DNA of 64,000 nt, from assembly GCF_022347725.1 (NCBI RefSeq), contig NZ_JAKRGB010000006.1, positions 1-64,000 on the forward strand, given 5' to 3'. The translations under genes and the position numbers were made by a program. Below the pieces are notes generated by a model that saw nothing but the letters and a program-made list of their open reading frames with translations, ran no database searches and was not told the DNA's origin. Shown here piece after piece: positions 53,751 through 62,324 of this stretch. Position 1 is the stretch's first letter, and every line of letters begins with the position of its first letter. The DNA is from Ruegeria sp. Ofav3-42. GTDB lineage: Bacteria > Pseudomonadota > Alphaproteobacteria > Rhodobacterales > Rhodobacteraceae.

Positions 53751-53755
53751 CGCCC

Positions 53756-54370
53756 TCAGGGTCCGGACCAGTCGACATCTGTCGCCTCATCAATATGCAG
53801 CAATCCGTCAGGCCAGGGCAGTGTCAACGCCTTGGCCTGTTCTTCGGAACCTGTAAGCCAGATCTGAACACCAGCGCCGTCCAGCAGGACACCCATCCGG
53901 TGATGAATGGGCTCCAGATCTGCATTCGGGGCGCATGTGACGGCGGCAAACTGGTCGACGCGCAAGCCGCCCGGAGCGTTCCATCTGTCGGTAATCGCCG
54001 CAAAGAACAGGGGTGAGCCATCTGCCGCTGCGATCCGCCACGCGGTTTTGCGGCGCTTTTCGCCGGTCCACTCATACCACCCGTCCACCGGTACCACCGC
54101 CCGGCCAACGCCCTCGAAGGCCGTCTTGTCGAAGACGGTCTCGGACCGGGCGTTGATGATGGTTTCCATCACGGGCCGCCCGCGGGCATTCACCCGGCCA
54201 ACGGGGATCATGCCCCAGCGCATAGTTTTTAGGCCCGTCTCCGTAAGGACAATAGCCTCCTGCCCCGGCTGTATATTCCAGCGTGGAGGTTGAAGGCCGA
54301 TATCGTTCGGGATATTCAGCGTTCGGGCAATCTCGGACATGGGTCGTGTCAGGAAAAAACGCCCCGGCAT
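53756..54370 (-). CDS. SRAP (HMCES/YedK-family) protein with Pro at position 2
   Basis: 204 residues. SRAP proteins protect abasic sites in single-stranded DNA by a covalent link through Cys2. Here N73 (INARSE), E100 (WYEWTG) and H156 (IHHRMG) match YedK Asn75, Glu105 and His160, but the N-terminus is MPGRFFL instead of MCGRF: codon 2 is CCG (minus strand, 54365-54367). After Met removal the protein would start with Pro, as in the Fpg/MutM glycosylases, which form a Schiff base through an N-terminal Pro. It may be a naturally altered chemistry or an inactive paralogue. Divergence from a second canonical copy elsewhere is possible. Confidence 0.85.
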   Translation of the reverse strand: MPGRFFLTRPMSEIARTLNIPNDIGLQPPRWNIQPGQEAIVLTETGLKTMRWGMIPVGRVNARGRPVMETIINARSETVFDKTAFEGVGRAVVPVDGWYEWTGEKRRKTAWRIAAADGSPLFFAAITDRWNAPGGLRVDQFAAVTCAPNADLEPIHHRMGVLLDGAGVQIWLTGSEEQAKALTLPWPDGLLHIDEATDVDWSGP

Positions 54371-54373
54371 TTC

Positions 54374-55015
54374 TCAATCCTGCGCAGAGGATGCTTCGAC
54401 CAGTTCCAGCACGGAAGGGCCGAGCGCTTCGACGATCAGCGCGACACCTGCCTTGTTCGGGTGGATACCGTCAGATTGCATGAATGGCCTTACTGCGCTG
54501 GGATCACCGTTCGACTGTAACCCCTCGAAGAAACTTTCCGCAAACAGCATCTGAAACTCCTGTGCCAACTCCGGGTACATCGCATCAAACGCCTGTTTGT
54601 AGTCGGCACCATAGTTTCCAGGCGCCTGCATTCCGATCAACAGCACCTCAACATCAGCCGCACGAGCTGTTTTGACGATTGTCTGCAGATTGGCCCGCGA
54701 CACGGCTGGATCGATCCCCCGCAGCAGATCATTTCCGCCCAGCGCCACGATCATCCCATCCACATCGGGCGTCAGCGTCCAATCCACACGCGCAGCGCCG
54801 CCGGCGGTCGTATCCCCGGAAACGCCGGCATTGATCAGTTGCACATCCGTACCCTGATCTTTCAGCCATTGATCCAACTGAGGGACAAAACCATCCTGTT
54901 CAGGTAGTCCGTAACCTTGGGTCAGCGAATCTCCTAGTGCCGCAATGACCACCGGCTCCGCTGTGGCGGTAAAGCCGCAACACACAAACAGTACCGACAT
55001 CAAGGCCTTGCGCAT
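54374..55015 (-). CDS. tesA: Arylesterase/thioesterase, SGNH family (TesA-like)
   Basis: 213 residues. Signal peptide (MRKALMSVLFVCCGFTATA), then the SGNH blocks GDSLTQGYG (nucleophile Ser), GVSGDTTAGG, GGNDLLRG and DGIHPNKAG (Asp/His). It hydrolyses acyl esters or thioesters in the periplasm. ATG 55015 has GGAGCGG upstream. It is divergent from ybbA, the same arrangement as tesA-ybbA-ybbP in E. coli. Confidence 0.9.
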   Translation of the reverse strand: MRKALMSVLFVCCGFTATAEPVVIAALGDSLTQGYGLPEQDGFVPQLDQWLKDQGTDVQLINAGVSGDTTAGGAARVDWTLTPDVDGMIVALGGNDLLRGIDPAVSRANLQTIVKTARAADVEVLLIGMQAPGNYGADYKQAFDAMYPELAQEFQMLFAESFFEGLQSNGDPSAVRPFMQSDGIHPNKAGVALIVEALGPSVLELVEASSAQD

Positions 55016-55065
55016 TTTTTGAACCGCTCCATATCCCAATTGACCGCCCCCTCTTGGAAAAACCT

Positions 55066-55761
55066 ATGACGACACCTGTTCTTTCACTTCAAAATGCCGC
55101 TTTGTCGCTGGATGGCAATGCTGGTCGGGTGAATATCCTGCACGACATTACCCTGACCGTGGAAAAAGGCGAAACGCTGGGGCTGGTCGGGCCGTCCGGA
55201 TCAGGAAAATCCTCGCTGCTGATGCTGATGGGTGGTCTGGAACAGGCGACCAGCGGCACGATCAACGCGCTCGGTCACGACCTGACCGACATGGATGAAG
55301 ACACTCTGGCCCGATTCCGGCGCAATGCAATGGGGGTCGTGTTTCAGAACTTTCACTTGATACCAACCATGACTGCACTGGAAAACGTGGCCACACCGCT
55401 GGAGTTGGCTGGTCACAAGGATGCGTTTCAGCGCGCTGAGGCCGAACTGGATGCAGTGGGGCTCTCCCATCGGCGCGACCATTATCCTGCGCAATTGTCG
55501 GGTGGTGAACAACAGCGAGTTGCGCTGGCCCGCGCCGCAGCGCCGCGCCCGCAGATTTTGCTGGCGGACGAGCCCACAGGAAACCTCGACGAAGCGAACG
55601 GCGCGGCCATCGTGGACTTGCTGTTTGGCCTGCGCGACAGACATGGGGCCACGCTGGTTCTGGTGACGCACAGCCACAGCCTTGCTCGCAAATGCGACCG
55701 GGTGGTGCGGTTGCGAGATGGGCGTATCGCGGAAGAAACACATCAAGAGGCCGCGGAATGA
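55066..55761 (+). CDS. ybbA: ABC transporter ATP-binding protein (YbbA/LolD-like)
   Basis: 231 residues of the MacB/LolD ATPase group: Walker A GPSGSGKSS, Q-loop VFQNFHLIPTMTALENV, signature LSGGEQQRVALARA, Walker B LLADEPTGNLD, switch His in VTHSH. ATG 55066 is preferred to TTG 55054. It overlaps the permease gene by 4 bases (ATGA) and should form a complex with it. Confidence 0.92.
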   Translation: MTTPVLSLQNAALSLDGNAGRVNILHDITLTVEKGETLGLVGPSGSGKSSLLMLMGGLEQATSGTINALGHDLTDMDEDTLARFRRNAMGVVFQNFHLIPTMTALENVATPLELAGHKDAFQRAEAELDAVGLSHRRDHYPAQLSGGEQQRVALARAAAPRPQILLADEPTGNLDEANGAAIVDLLFGLRDRHGATLVLVTHSHSLARKCDRVVRLRDGRIAEETHQEAAE

Positions 55762-58286
55762 GCCTCCGCCTCGCCGGACGGCTGGCACGCCGGGAACTGC
55801 GCGGAGGGTTGCGCGGGTTTCGCGTTTTTCTGGCCTGTCTCGCGCTTGGCGTAGCCGCGATTGCCGCCGTTGGATCCGTCCGTCATGCAATCCAGGCGGG
55901 GTTGACCAAAGAAGGCGCGGCCCTGTTGGGCGGGGACGCGCAATTGGAGTTCACCTACCGGTTCGCAACAGATGACGAACGTGCATGGATGGACCAGACC
56001 GGGACAGATGTGTCCGAGGTGGTCGATTTCCGGTCCATGGCTGTTTTCGAACAAGGCACCGAAGCGCAACGCGCGCTCACCCAGGTCAAGTCGGTGGATG
56101 ACACTTACCCCTTGCTGGGATCAACCGTGCTGGACCCTGCGATGCCACTCTCGGACGCATTGGGCACGCATCAGGGCCTTCCCGGGGCGGTCATGGACCC
56201 GTCGCTGATTGATCGTCTGGGCCTTTCGATCGGAGATCGCTTTGCCCTTGGGACGCAGGATTTCGTTTTGACGGCTGCTCTGATCCATGAACCGGACGGG
56301 GCCGCAGACGGTTTTGGACTGGGTCCCCGCACACTGGTCAGAACTGAGGACTTGGAGGCCTCGGGCTTGTTGACTCCGGGTACACTGTTTTCCACCAAGT
56401 ACCGGCTGAACCTGCCTCCGGACACCAATCTTGAACGCCTGTCGGTTGAGGCGGAACAGAACTTTGATGGTACCGGTATGCGCTGGACGGATGCACGAAA
56501 CGGCGCGCCGGGGATCGCAGAGTTTGTTGGACGGCTCAGCGCCTTTTTGGTGCTGGTTGGACTGTCCGGTCTGGCGGTCGGCGGCATTGGCGTGTCAGCC
56601 GCCGTGCGCGCCTATCTGTCTCAAAAGACGGAAACCATTGCGACGCTGCGCACATTGGGGGCAGACAAGGCGACGATCTTTCAGACCTACATGATCCAGG
56701 TCGGTGTTTTGTCGGGGATCGGTATCCTACTTGGCGTGGCGTTGGGTGGAGCCCTGCCCCTGTTGCTCGCACCGCTGATTGAAGCCAGCCTACCGGTGCC
56801 TGCTGTTTTTACGCTGTATCCCGCACCTCTTGCCGAAGCCGCGCTTTACGGGCTGCTTACAGCCTTTCTGTTCACACTCTGGCCCCTCGCCCGCACCGAG
56901 GACGTGCGGGCAGCAACCCTGTTCCGCGACGCGCTTACTTCGGCCCGGGTGATCCCCCGAATGGTCTATATTGCAGCGACAGGAGCTGCCTTAGTGCTGC
57001 TGGTTGCATCTGCCGCCTGGTTCAGCGGCTCGTCGCGTTTGACCCTCTGGACCGCCGGAGGGCTGGCGGGCGCGCTGTTGTTGCTGTCTGTTGCTGCCTT
57101 CGCGGTGCGCAGGCTGGCGCGGATCAGCACTCCATCGGCGCGCGGACGCCCGGCCCTGCGGTGGGCTTTGTCAGCCATCTCCGACCCGCGTGAAGGCGCT
57201 GCATCTGTCGTGCTGTCTTTGGGGCTTGGGCTATCGGTCCTGTCCGCCGTTGGTCAGATTGACGGCACCTTGCGCAACGCGATTTCCGGGAATCTACCGG
57301 ATGTCGCCCCTTCCTATTTCTTCGTCGACATCCAAAAGGACCAGATGCCGGCCTTCACCGAGCGACTGACTTCGGACCCAGCAGTCAGTCGGATCGAAAG
57401 CGCGCCGATGTTGCGCGGGATCATTACGCAGATCAACGGCAAACCCGCGCGCGAAGTGGCAGGCGATCACTGGGTTTTGGATGGCGACCGGGGAGTGACC
57501 TATTCGGTCCAGCCGCCCGCAAACGCGCGCATTACCGCCGGCAAATGGTGGGCCGAAGACTATGCAGGCACGCCACAAGTCAGTTTCGCGGCCGACGAAG
57601 CAGAAGAAATGGGTCTGAAGTTGGGCGACCAACTAACGGTGAACATTTTGGGGCGAGACATCACCGCAGAGCTTACATCCTTGCGCGAAGTGGATTTCTC
57701 GAACGCTGGCATGGGCTTTATCATGTCATTGAACCCGTCGGCATTGGCCGGTGCCCCGCACAGTTTCATCGCGACGGTCTATGCCGAGGAACAGGCCGAA
57801 GCCGCGATTCTTCGCGACCTGGCTGGGAAATTTCCCAACATAACCGCGATCCGGGTCCGTGATGCCATTGATCGTGTGTCCGGCCTGCTGGCAGGTATCG
57901 CCGCCGCCACATCCTATGGCGCGGGCATTTCCCTGCTGACCGGTTTCCTTGTCCTGATCGGCGCTGCCGCCGCAGGAGAGCCCGCCCGCCGGTACGAAGC
58001 CGCGATCCTCAAAACACTCGGCGCGGATCGGCGCAGAATTTTGCTCAGCTTTGCCCTGCGCGCCATATTGCTGGGTGCTGCCGCAGGTGGCGTGGCCCTG
58101 CTTACAGGCATTCTGGGGGGCTGGGCTGTCGCCACCTATATCTTCGACACCGGGTTTTCCGTCATCTGGACATCCGCGATTGGCATCGTATTGGCGGGCA
58201 TCATCGTGACGCTCGGCGCAGGGCTGGTCTTTGCTTTGCGCCCCTTGGCCGTTCGCCCTGCAGGTATCCTGCGCGCCAGCGATTAA
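55758..58286 (+). CDS. ybbP: FtsX-like ABC permease (YbbP family)
   Basis: 842-residue membrane protein. After RRELRGGLRGFRVFLACLALGVAAIAAVGSVR (helix 1) comes a large periplasmic domain, then FtsX-type permease segments near 265-400 (FVGRLSAFLVLVGLSGLAVGGIGVSAAVRAYLSQK), a central domain and a second FtsX segment near the C-terminus (GAGISLLTGFLVLIGAAAAGEPARRYEAAILKTLGADRR). Likely extracts or exports an acyl or lipid substrate with YbbA; the substrate is unknown. Confidence 0.88.
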   Translation: MSLRLAGRLARRELRGGLRGFRVFLACLALGVAAIAAVGSVRHAIQAGLTKEGAALLGGDAQLEFTYRFATDDERAWMDQTGTDVSEVVDFRSMAVFEQGTEAQRALTQVKSVDDTYPLLGSTVLDPAMPLSDALGTHQGLPGAVMDPSLIDRLGLSIGDRFALGTQDFVLTAALIHEPDGAADGFGLGPRTLVRTEDLEASGLLTPGTLFSTKYRLNLPPDTNLERLSVEAEQNFDGTGMRWTDARNGAPGIAEFVGRLSAFLVLVGLSGLAVGGIGVSAAVRAYLSQKTETIATLRTLGADKATIFQTYMIQVGVLSGIGILLGVALGGALPLLLAPLIEASLPVPAVFTLYPAPLAEAALYGLLTAFLFTLWPLARTEDVRAATLFRDALTSARVIPRMVYIAATGAALVLLVASAAWFSGSSRLTLWTAGGLAGALLLLSVAAFAVRRLARISTPSARGRPALRWALSAISDPREGAASVVLSLGLGLSVLSAVGQIDGTLRNAISGNLPDVAPSYFFVDIQKDQMPAFTERLTSDPAVSRIESAPMLRGIITQINGKPAREVAGDHWVLDGDRGVTYSVQPPANARITAGKWWAEDYAGTPQVSFAADEAEEMGLKLGDQLTVNILGRDITAELTSLREVDFSNAGMGFIMSLNPSALAGAPHSFIATVYAEEQAEAAILRDLAGKFPNITAIRVRDAIDRVSGLLAGIAAATSYGAGISLLTGFLVLIGAAAAGEPARRYEAAILKTLGADRRRILLSFALRAILLGAAAGGVALLTGILGGWAVATYIFDTGFSVIWTSAIGIVLAGIIVTLGAGLVFALRPLAVRPAGILRASD

Positions 58287-58735
58287 GCGACGCGCGCGCA
58301 GGCGACCGGTTGTAGGATTTGCAGCAGATGCTCGTTGTCGCACACAAGGGCGTCCAGAGTAATCTCGTCCAACGAGGCATAGAACACTTCGGCCGCGTCC
58401 TGCAGGGCCAATCGCAGGCGGCAGGCATCCGTCAACGGGCACGTGTTGTCTGCATCCGCAAAACACTCGGCCAAGGGCAGATCGCCTTCTACGTGACGAA
58501 ACACCGACCCGATGCGAATCTGATCAGCCGGCCGGGCCAGCATCATGCCGCCATTGCGACCGCGCTGGGTGCTGAGATAGCCCAATTGGCTAAGCTGATT
58601 GATCACCTGGGCCAGATGGTTCTCCGAAATGTTGCACACTTCGGCAATTTCAGATTTTGTCACCAACCTGTCCTGATGCGCTGCACAATACATCAGCAAG
58701 CGTACCGCAATGTTCGTTCGTTTGGTAATCCGCAT
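58283..58735 (-). CDS. nsrR: Rrf2-family regulator, NsrR-like
   Basis: 150 residues: MRITKRTNIAVRLLMYCAAHQDRLVTKSEIAEVCNISENHLAQVINQLSQLGYLSTQRGRNGGMMLARP is the winged helix of NsrR. The Fe-S ligands are C91, C99 and C105 (CFADADNTC...C), a C-x7-C-x5-C spacing that is longer than the usual x4-5 in NsrR. It senses nitric oxide in known members. ATG 58735; a matching NsrR-type box lies 19 bases upstream. It overlaps ybbP by 4 bases, convergent. Confidence 0.85.
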   Translation of the reverse strand: MRITKRTNIAVRLLMYCAAHQDRLVTKSEIAEVCNISENHLAQVINQLSQLGYLSTQRGRNGGMMLARPADQIRIGSVFRHVEGDLPLAECFADADNTCPLTDACRLRLALQDAAEVFYASLDEITLDALVCDNEHLLQILQPVACARVA

Positions 58736-58753
58736 AGGGGCCTCCCTAAAATC

Positions 58754-58776
58754 AAGATGCGACCTTATTGCATGTC
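58754..58776. promoter_or_regulatory. Candidate NsrR operator
   Basis: AAGATGC-N9-GCATGTC fits the AAGATGC-N9-GCATCTT architecture of NsrR sites: the first half is perfect, the second has 5 of 7. It lies 19 bases upstream of the nsrR start, consistent with autorepression. Confidence 0.62.
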
Positions 58777-58791
58777 TGGCAAAAAAGCGGT

Positions 58792-58805
58792 TTGACATAC
58801 ATCAA
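58792..58805. promoter_or_regulatory. Candidate FNR-type box between nsrR and the cyclotransferase gene
   Basis: TTGACATACATCAA, one mismatch from TTGAT-N4-ATCAA. It lies 57 bases upstream of nsrR and 26 upstream of the divergent gene. A regulatory link to oxygen is plausible, but one-mismatch sites occur by chance. Confidence 0.45.
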
Positions 58806-58830
58806 TCGTCAGGAAAGGACCGATCGGCGG

Positions 58831-59400
58831 ATGGCAGACCCCTATTTCTTTGGCTACGGCAGCCTCGTGAACCTTGCGACCCACGACTTTCCCGATGCTC
58901 GGCCAGCCCGTTTGAAAGGGTGGCGGCGCGCCTGGCGGCATACCGACCTGCGCCCGGTTGCCTTTCTGACGGCCGTGCCGGACGCAGGGTCAGAGATTGA
59001 AGGCATGATTGCCCACGTCCCCAAAAACGACTGGGCCGCGCTGGACGAACGGGAATGGGCGTATGACCGGGTCCCTGCGACACAATCAGTCACACACCCG
59101 TTGAAGCACGAGGTCGAAATTGCCGTTTACGCAGTCCCCCACGACCGCCACAACGCGCCGACCAATCGCCACCCGCTTTTGCTGAGCTACATCGACGTGG
59201 TCGTACAGGGCTATCTCCGCGCATTTGGCGAGGACGGAGCGGACCGTTTCTTTGCCACAACGGATGGTTGGGAAGCCCCGATCCTGAACGACCGCGCCGA
59301 GCCCCGATACCCACGCCACCAGCAGTTGAAACCGGCCGAGGTCGAATACGTGGATAACCGCCTCAATCGTATCGCTGCGCGGATCGTGCAGACGGCATAG
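58831..59400 (+). CDS. Gamma-glutamylcyclotransferase-family protein
   Basis: 189 residues with the GGCT fold: DPYFFGYGSLVNLATHDFPDARPARLKGWRRAW (the YGSL substrate loop), EREWAYDRVPATQ and IDVVVQGYLRAFGEDG. The usual catalytic glutamate is probably the Glu in DEREW. Substrate could be gamma-glutamyl peptides or glutathione, but the family is broad. ATG 58831 is chosen; divergent from nsrR. Confidence 0.82.
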   Translation: MADPYFFGYGSLVNLATHDFPDARPARLKGWRRAWRHTDLRPVAFLTAVPDAGSEIEGMIAHVPKNDWAALDEREWAYDRVPATQSVTHPLKHEVEIAVYAVPHDRHNAPTNRHPLLLSYIDVVVQGYLRAFGEDGADRFFATTDGWEAPILNDRAEPRYPRHQQLKPAEVEYVDNRLNRIAARIVQTA

Positions 59401-59430
59401 AAAAAGGCGGGATCGTATGACCCCGCCCTT
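59400..59430 (-). terminator. Terminator for gltX
   Basis: On the minus strand GGCGGG and CCCGCC pair around a 10-base loop and are followed by five U's. It lies 22 bases after the gltX stop and may also serve the convergent cyclotransferase gene. Confidence 0.85.
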
Positions 59431-59451
59431 CCGTTCAATATCATTGGACGC

Positions 59452-60777
59452 TTAACCGCGCGCGCGGATCACCTGCAGCAATGGCAACAGGGTGGCCATC
59501 TCAGGCCCGCGCTCCATGCCGGTAAGGGCCTTACGCAGCGGCATGAACAGGCCTTTGCCTTTACGGCCGGTGGCCTCTTTCACGGCGCTGGTCCATTTGC
59601 CCCAGGTTTCCCCATCGAACGGGCCCTCGGGCAGCAGGGTCATTGCCTCGGCGATAAAGTCACGATCCTCATCCGCAATCAGAGGCTCGGCCCCGTCACG
59701 GCACAGCTCCCACCAGCCTTTGAGATCGGCCAGAGTGGTGATGTTTTCACGCGCCATCGCCCAGAACGACTCGGCCAGTTCAGCTGGAACGCCAACCTCT
59801 GCTACAGCGTCCGCCACATCGGCCAGCGGTAGGGATTGCAGGTGCTTCGCAGTCAGAGGGAACAGATCCTGAACGTCAAACTTCGTAGGCGCCGCACCAA
59901 AGCGGTTCACATCGAAGCCTTCGATCAGTTCAGCCATGTCAGACCGCAACTCAACCGGATCGGACGACCCCAGACGTGCCATCAGGCTCAGCAGCGCCAT
60001 TGGCTGCACGCCCTGCTCGCGCAGATCGCGCAAGGCCAGCGTGCCCAAACGTTTGGATAGGGCTTCGCCTTGCGGACCGGTCAGCAACGAGTGGTGGGCA
60101 AAACGCGGGCAAGTGCCGCCCAGCGCCTCGATGATCTGAATCTGGGTCGCGGTGTTGGTCACGTGGTCGGACCCGCGCACCACATCCGTCACGCCCATCT
60201 CGGTATCGTCGACCACCGACGCAATCGTATAGAGAACCTGCCCATCGCCGCGGATCAGTACGGGGTCAGAAACCGACGCCGCATCAATCGAGATATCGCC
60301 CAGAATGCCGTCATTCCACTCGATCCGCTCGTGATCCAGCTTGAAGCGCCAGACGCCGTTGCCACGCTCGGCCCGCAGCGCCTCTTTCTCAGCATCCGAC
60401 AAGTTCAGCGCGGCACGGTCATAGACCGGCGGCTTGCCCATGTTCAGTTGCTTCTTGCGCTTGAGGTCCAGCTCGGTTGGTGTCTCGAACGCCTCATAGA
60501 AGCGACCCATCTCGCGCAGCTTGTCAGCGGCTTCGGCATAGCGGTCCAGACGGTCCGACTGACGCTCAACCCGGTCCCAGTGCAGCCCCAACCATTCCAT
60601 GTCCTGCTTGATGGCATCGACATATTCTTCTTTCGACCGCTCAGGATCGGTGTCGTCGATACGCAGGATGAACGTACCGCCAGCCTTGCGGGCGATCAAA
60701 TAGTTCATCAAGGCGGTGCGCAGGTTGCCCACATGGATGTAACCGGTGGGCGACGGGGCAAAACGGGTGGTTGTCAT
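59452..60777 (-). CDS. gltX: Glutamyl-tRNA synthetase
   Basis: 441 residues, class I synthetase with HVGN in SPTGYIHVGNLRTALMN, FILRIDDTDPERSKEEY, the discriminating-loop region RSDxVTNTATQIQIIEALGG and KMSKS-type LSKRLGTLALRDLREQG. The C-terminal domain (from ~320) is shorter than in E. coli, the form common in alphaproteobacteria. Rhodobacterales usually have two gltX copies, one of which may charge tRNA-Gln; this could be either. Confidence 0.94.
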   Translation of the reverse strand: MTTTRFAPSPTGYIHVGNLRTALMNYLIARKAGGTFILRIDDTDPERSKEEYVDAIKQDMEWLGLHWDRVERQSDRLDRYAEAADKLREMGRFYEAFETPTELDLKRKKQLNMGKPPVYDRAALNLSDAEKEALRAERGNGVWRFKLDHERIEWNDGILGDISIDAASVSDPVLIRGDGQVLYTIASVVDDTEMGVTDVVRGSDHVTNTATQIQIIEALGGTCPRFAHHSLLTGPQGEALSKRLGTLALRDLREQGVQPMALLSLMARLGSSDPVELRSDMAELIEGFDVNRFGAAPTKFDVQDLFPLTAKHLQSLPLADVADAVAEVGVPAELAESFWAMARENITTLADLKGWWELCRDGAEPLIADEDRDFIAEAMTLLPEGPFDGETWGKWTSAVKEATGRKGKGLFMPLRKALTGMERGPEMATLLPLLQVIRARG

Positions 60778-60836
60778 AGGTGTCTCCTGTTGGCGCGGCT
60801 CTTGTCACAAAGGTGCGTTTTTGTCCAGCAGGGGTT

Positions 60837-61271
60837 TCAGGTCGGCTCGACGGGCCAATGTTGGTTGAGGTCTTTCAACCCGGCTCGGATCAGTTCGGAA
60901 AGAACGTCGATATCAATATCCGCCAGCTTGTTCACATAGAGACAGGATTTGCCCAGCTTGTGCTTGCCCAATTGGGACAGGATATCCCCGAAATCCGCGT
61001 ATCCGGGCATGATATAGATCGACAATGCCGTTTTGCGTGGGGAAAACCCGGTTGCCAGAAAGTCGCCCTCGCGCCCGGTTTTGTATCGATAGTGATAGCG
61101 GCCATACCCTACGATCGATGTCCCCCACATCACGGGCTCAAACCCCGTGGTTTTCCGGAACAGCGTGTCTAACACCTGCGCATCTTCCGCCTTGTTCGCG
61201 GGTTGAACGGCAGAAATAAAGCTTTCGACACTTTGGCCGGTAGGGACAGTCTTGTTCTCAGATCGCGACAT
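60837..61271 (-). CDS. DUF1801 domain protein
   Basis: 144 residues with the YdhG-like fold: SVESFISAVQPANKAEDAQVLDTLFRKTTGFEPVMWGTSIVGYGRYHYRYKTGREGDFLATGFSPRKTALSIYIMPG and LGKHKLGKSCLYVNKLADIDIDVLSELI. Function unknown. ATG 61271 is preferred to a TTG 6 bases earlier. Confidence 0.85.
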   Translation of the reverse strand: MSRSENKTVPTGQSVESFISAVQPANKAEDAQVLDTLFRKTTGFEPVMWGTSIVGYGRYHYRYKTGREGDFLATGFSPRKTALSIYIMPGYADFGDILSQLGKHKLGKSCLYVNKLADIDIDVLSELIRAGLKDLNQHWPVEPT

Positions 61272-61387
61272 AAACAAAAATTAACACGTAATGTTCATCT
61301 TCGCAGCCCATTTGAAGGGTGTATAAACTGGCAAGAGACCTTTGCCGATCTAACTCAATCACTGGTGTTCTGACAGGGAGAACCAAA

Positions 61388-62320
61388 ATGACCATCAAAT
61401 TGACACGCCGCGCAGCGCTTGGAACCGCAGCCGCTTTGCCCTTTGCTGCCGCCGCAGCGCCTGTGTTGGCAGCCGGAACTGAGACCAAGGCTAACTCGAC
61501 CATCGCCAAGTCCTTCACGTTGGGCGATTTCACTGTAACAACGCTGCTGGATGGCAGCCTGCCCCGCGACGGAGCGCAGGAGATCTTCGGTGGCGGCGCT
61601 TCGGACGAAGACTTCGCGAAAGTCTCGGCGGACAACTTCATCTCGCCGGATGTCGCGCAGTTCTTCTTTACCCCGACTCTCGTCAACACGGGGTCCGAGC
61701 TGGTTCTGTTCGATACAGGGCTGGGACAAGGCGGTATCCAGGCAGCACTGGCGGATGCCGGCGTCACCCCGGATCAGATCAATGTCGTCGTCATCACACA
61801 TATGCATCCCGACCATATTGGCGGCATGACCACCAACGACGCGCCGACCTTCCCGAATGCGCGCTATGTGACAGCGTCTCCGGAATACGATTTCTGGGCA
61901 GCGCAGGACGCGGGCAATCGTGTTGGCGATCTGGTCGCAGCCAAGGTGACACCGCTGGCCGAAAAAATGACCTTTGTGGAAAACGGTGGCGAAGTGGCGT
62001 CCGGGATTACCGCTGTGGCAGCTTATGGGCATACGCCGGGTCACACTGTTTATCATCTGGAAAGCAACGGTCAGCGCCTGGTTCTGACTGCAGACTTGGC
62101 CAATCACTATGTCTGGTCCTTTGCGCACCCCGAATGGGAGGTTCGCTTTGACATGGACAAGGCTGCAGCCACAGCGTCGCGCCGCAATGTGCTGGGCATG
62201 CTGGCGGCCGACAAGGTCCCGATGATCGGTTATCACATGCCATTCCCGGCAGCTGGCTTTGTGGAGGCGCGCGGCGACGGTTTCCGATTTGTACCGGTCA
62301 GCTATCAGATGATGGGCTGA
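61388..62320 (+). CDS. Secreted metallo-beta-lactamase-fold hydrolase
   Basis: 310 residues. Twin-arginine leader (KLTRRAALGTAAALPFAAAAAPVLA), then the MBL metal motif THMHPDHIGG, with further ligands in GHTPGHTVYHL, LTADLANHYVWS and PMIGYHMPF. It resembles the lactonase/organophosphate-hydrolase-like periplasmic MBL group; substrate unknown. AGGGAGA precedes ATG 61388. Convergent with the FAD oxidoreductase. Confidence 0.88.
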   Translation: MTIKLTRRAALGTAAALPFAAAAAPVLAAGTETKANSTIAKSFTLGDFTVTTLLDGSLPRDGAQEIFGGGASDEDFAKVSADNFISPDVAQFFFTPTLVNTGSELVLFDTGLGQGGIQAALADAGVTPDQINVVVITHMHPDHIGGMTTNDAPTFPNARYVTASPEYDFWAAQDAGNRVGDLVAAKVTPLAEKMTFVENGGEVASGITAVAAYGHTPGHTVYHLESNGQRLVLTADLANHYVWSFAHPEWEVRFDMDKAAATASRRNVLGMLAADKVPMIGYHMPFPAAGFVEARGDGFRFVPVSYQMMG

Positions 62321-62324
62321 CCGA

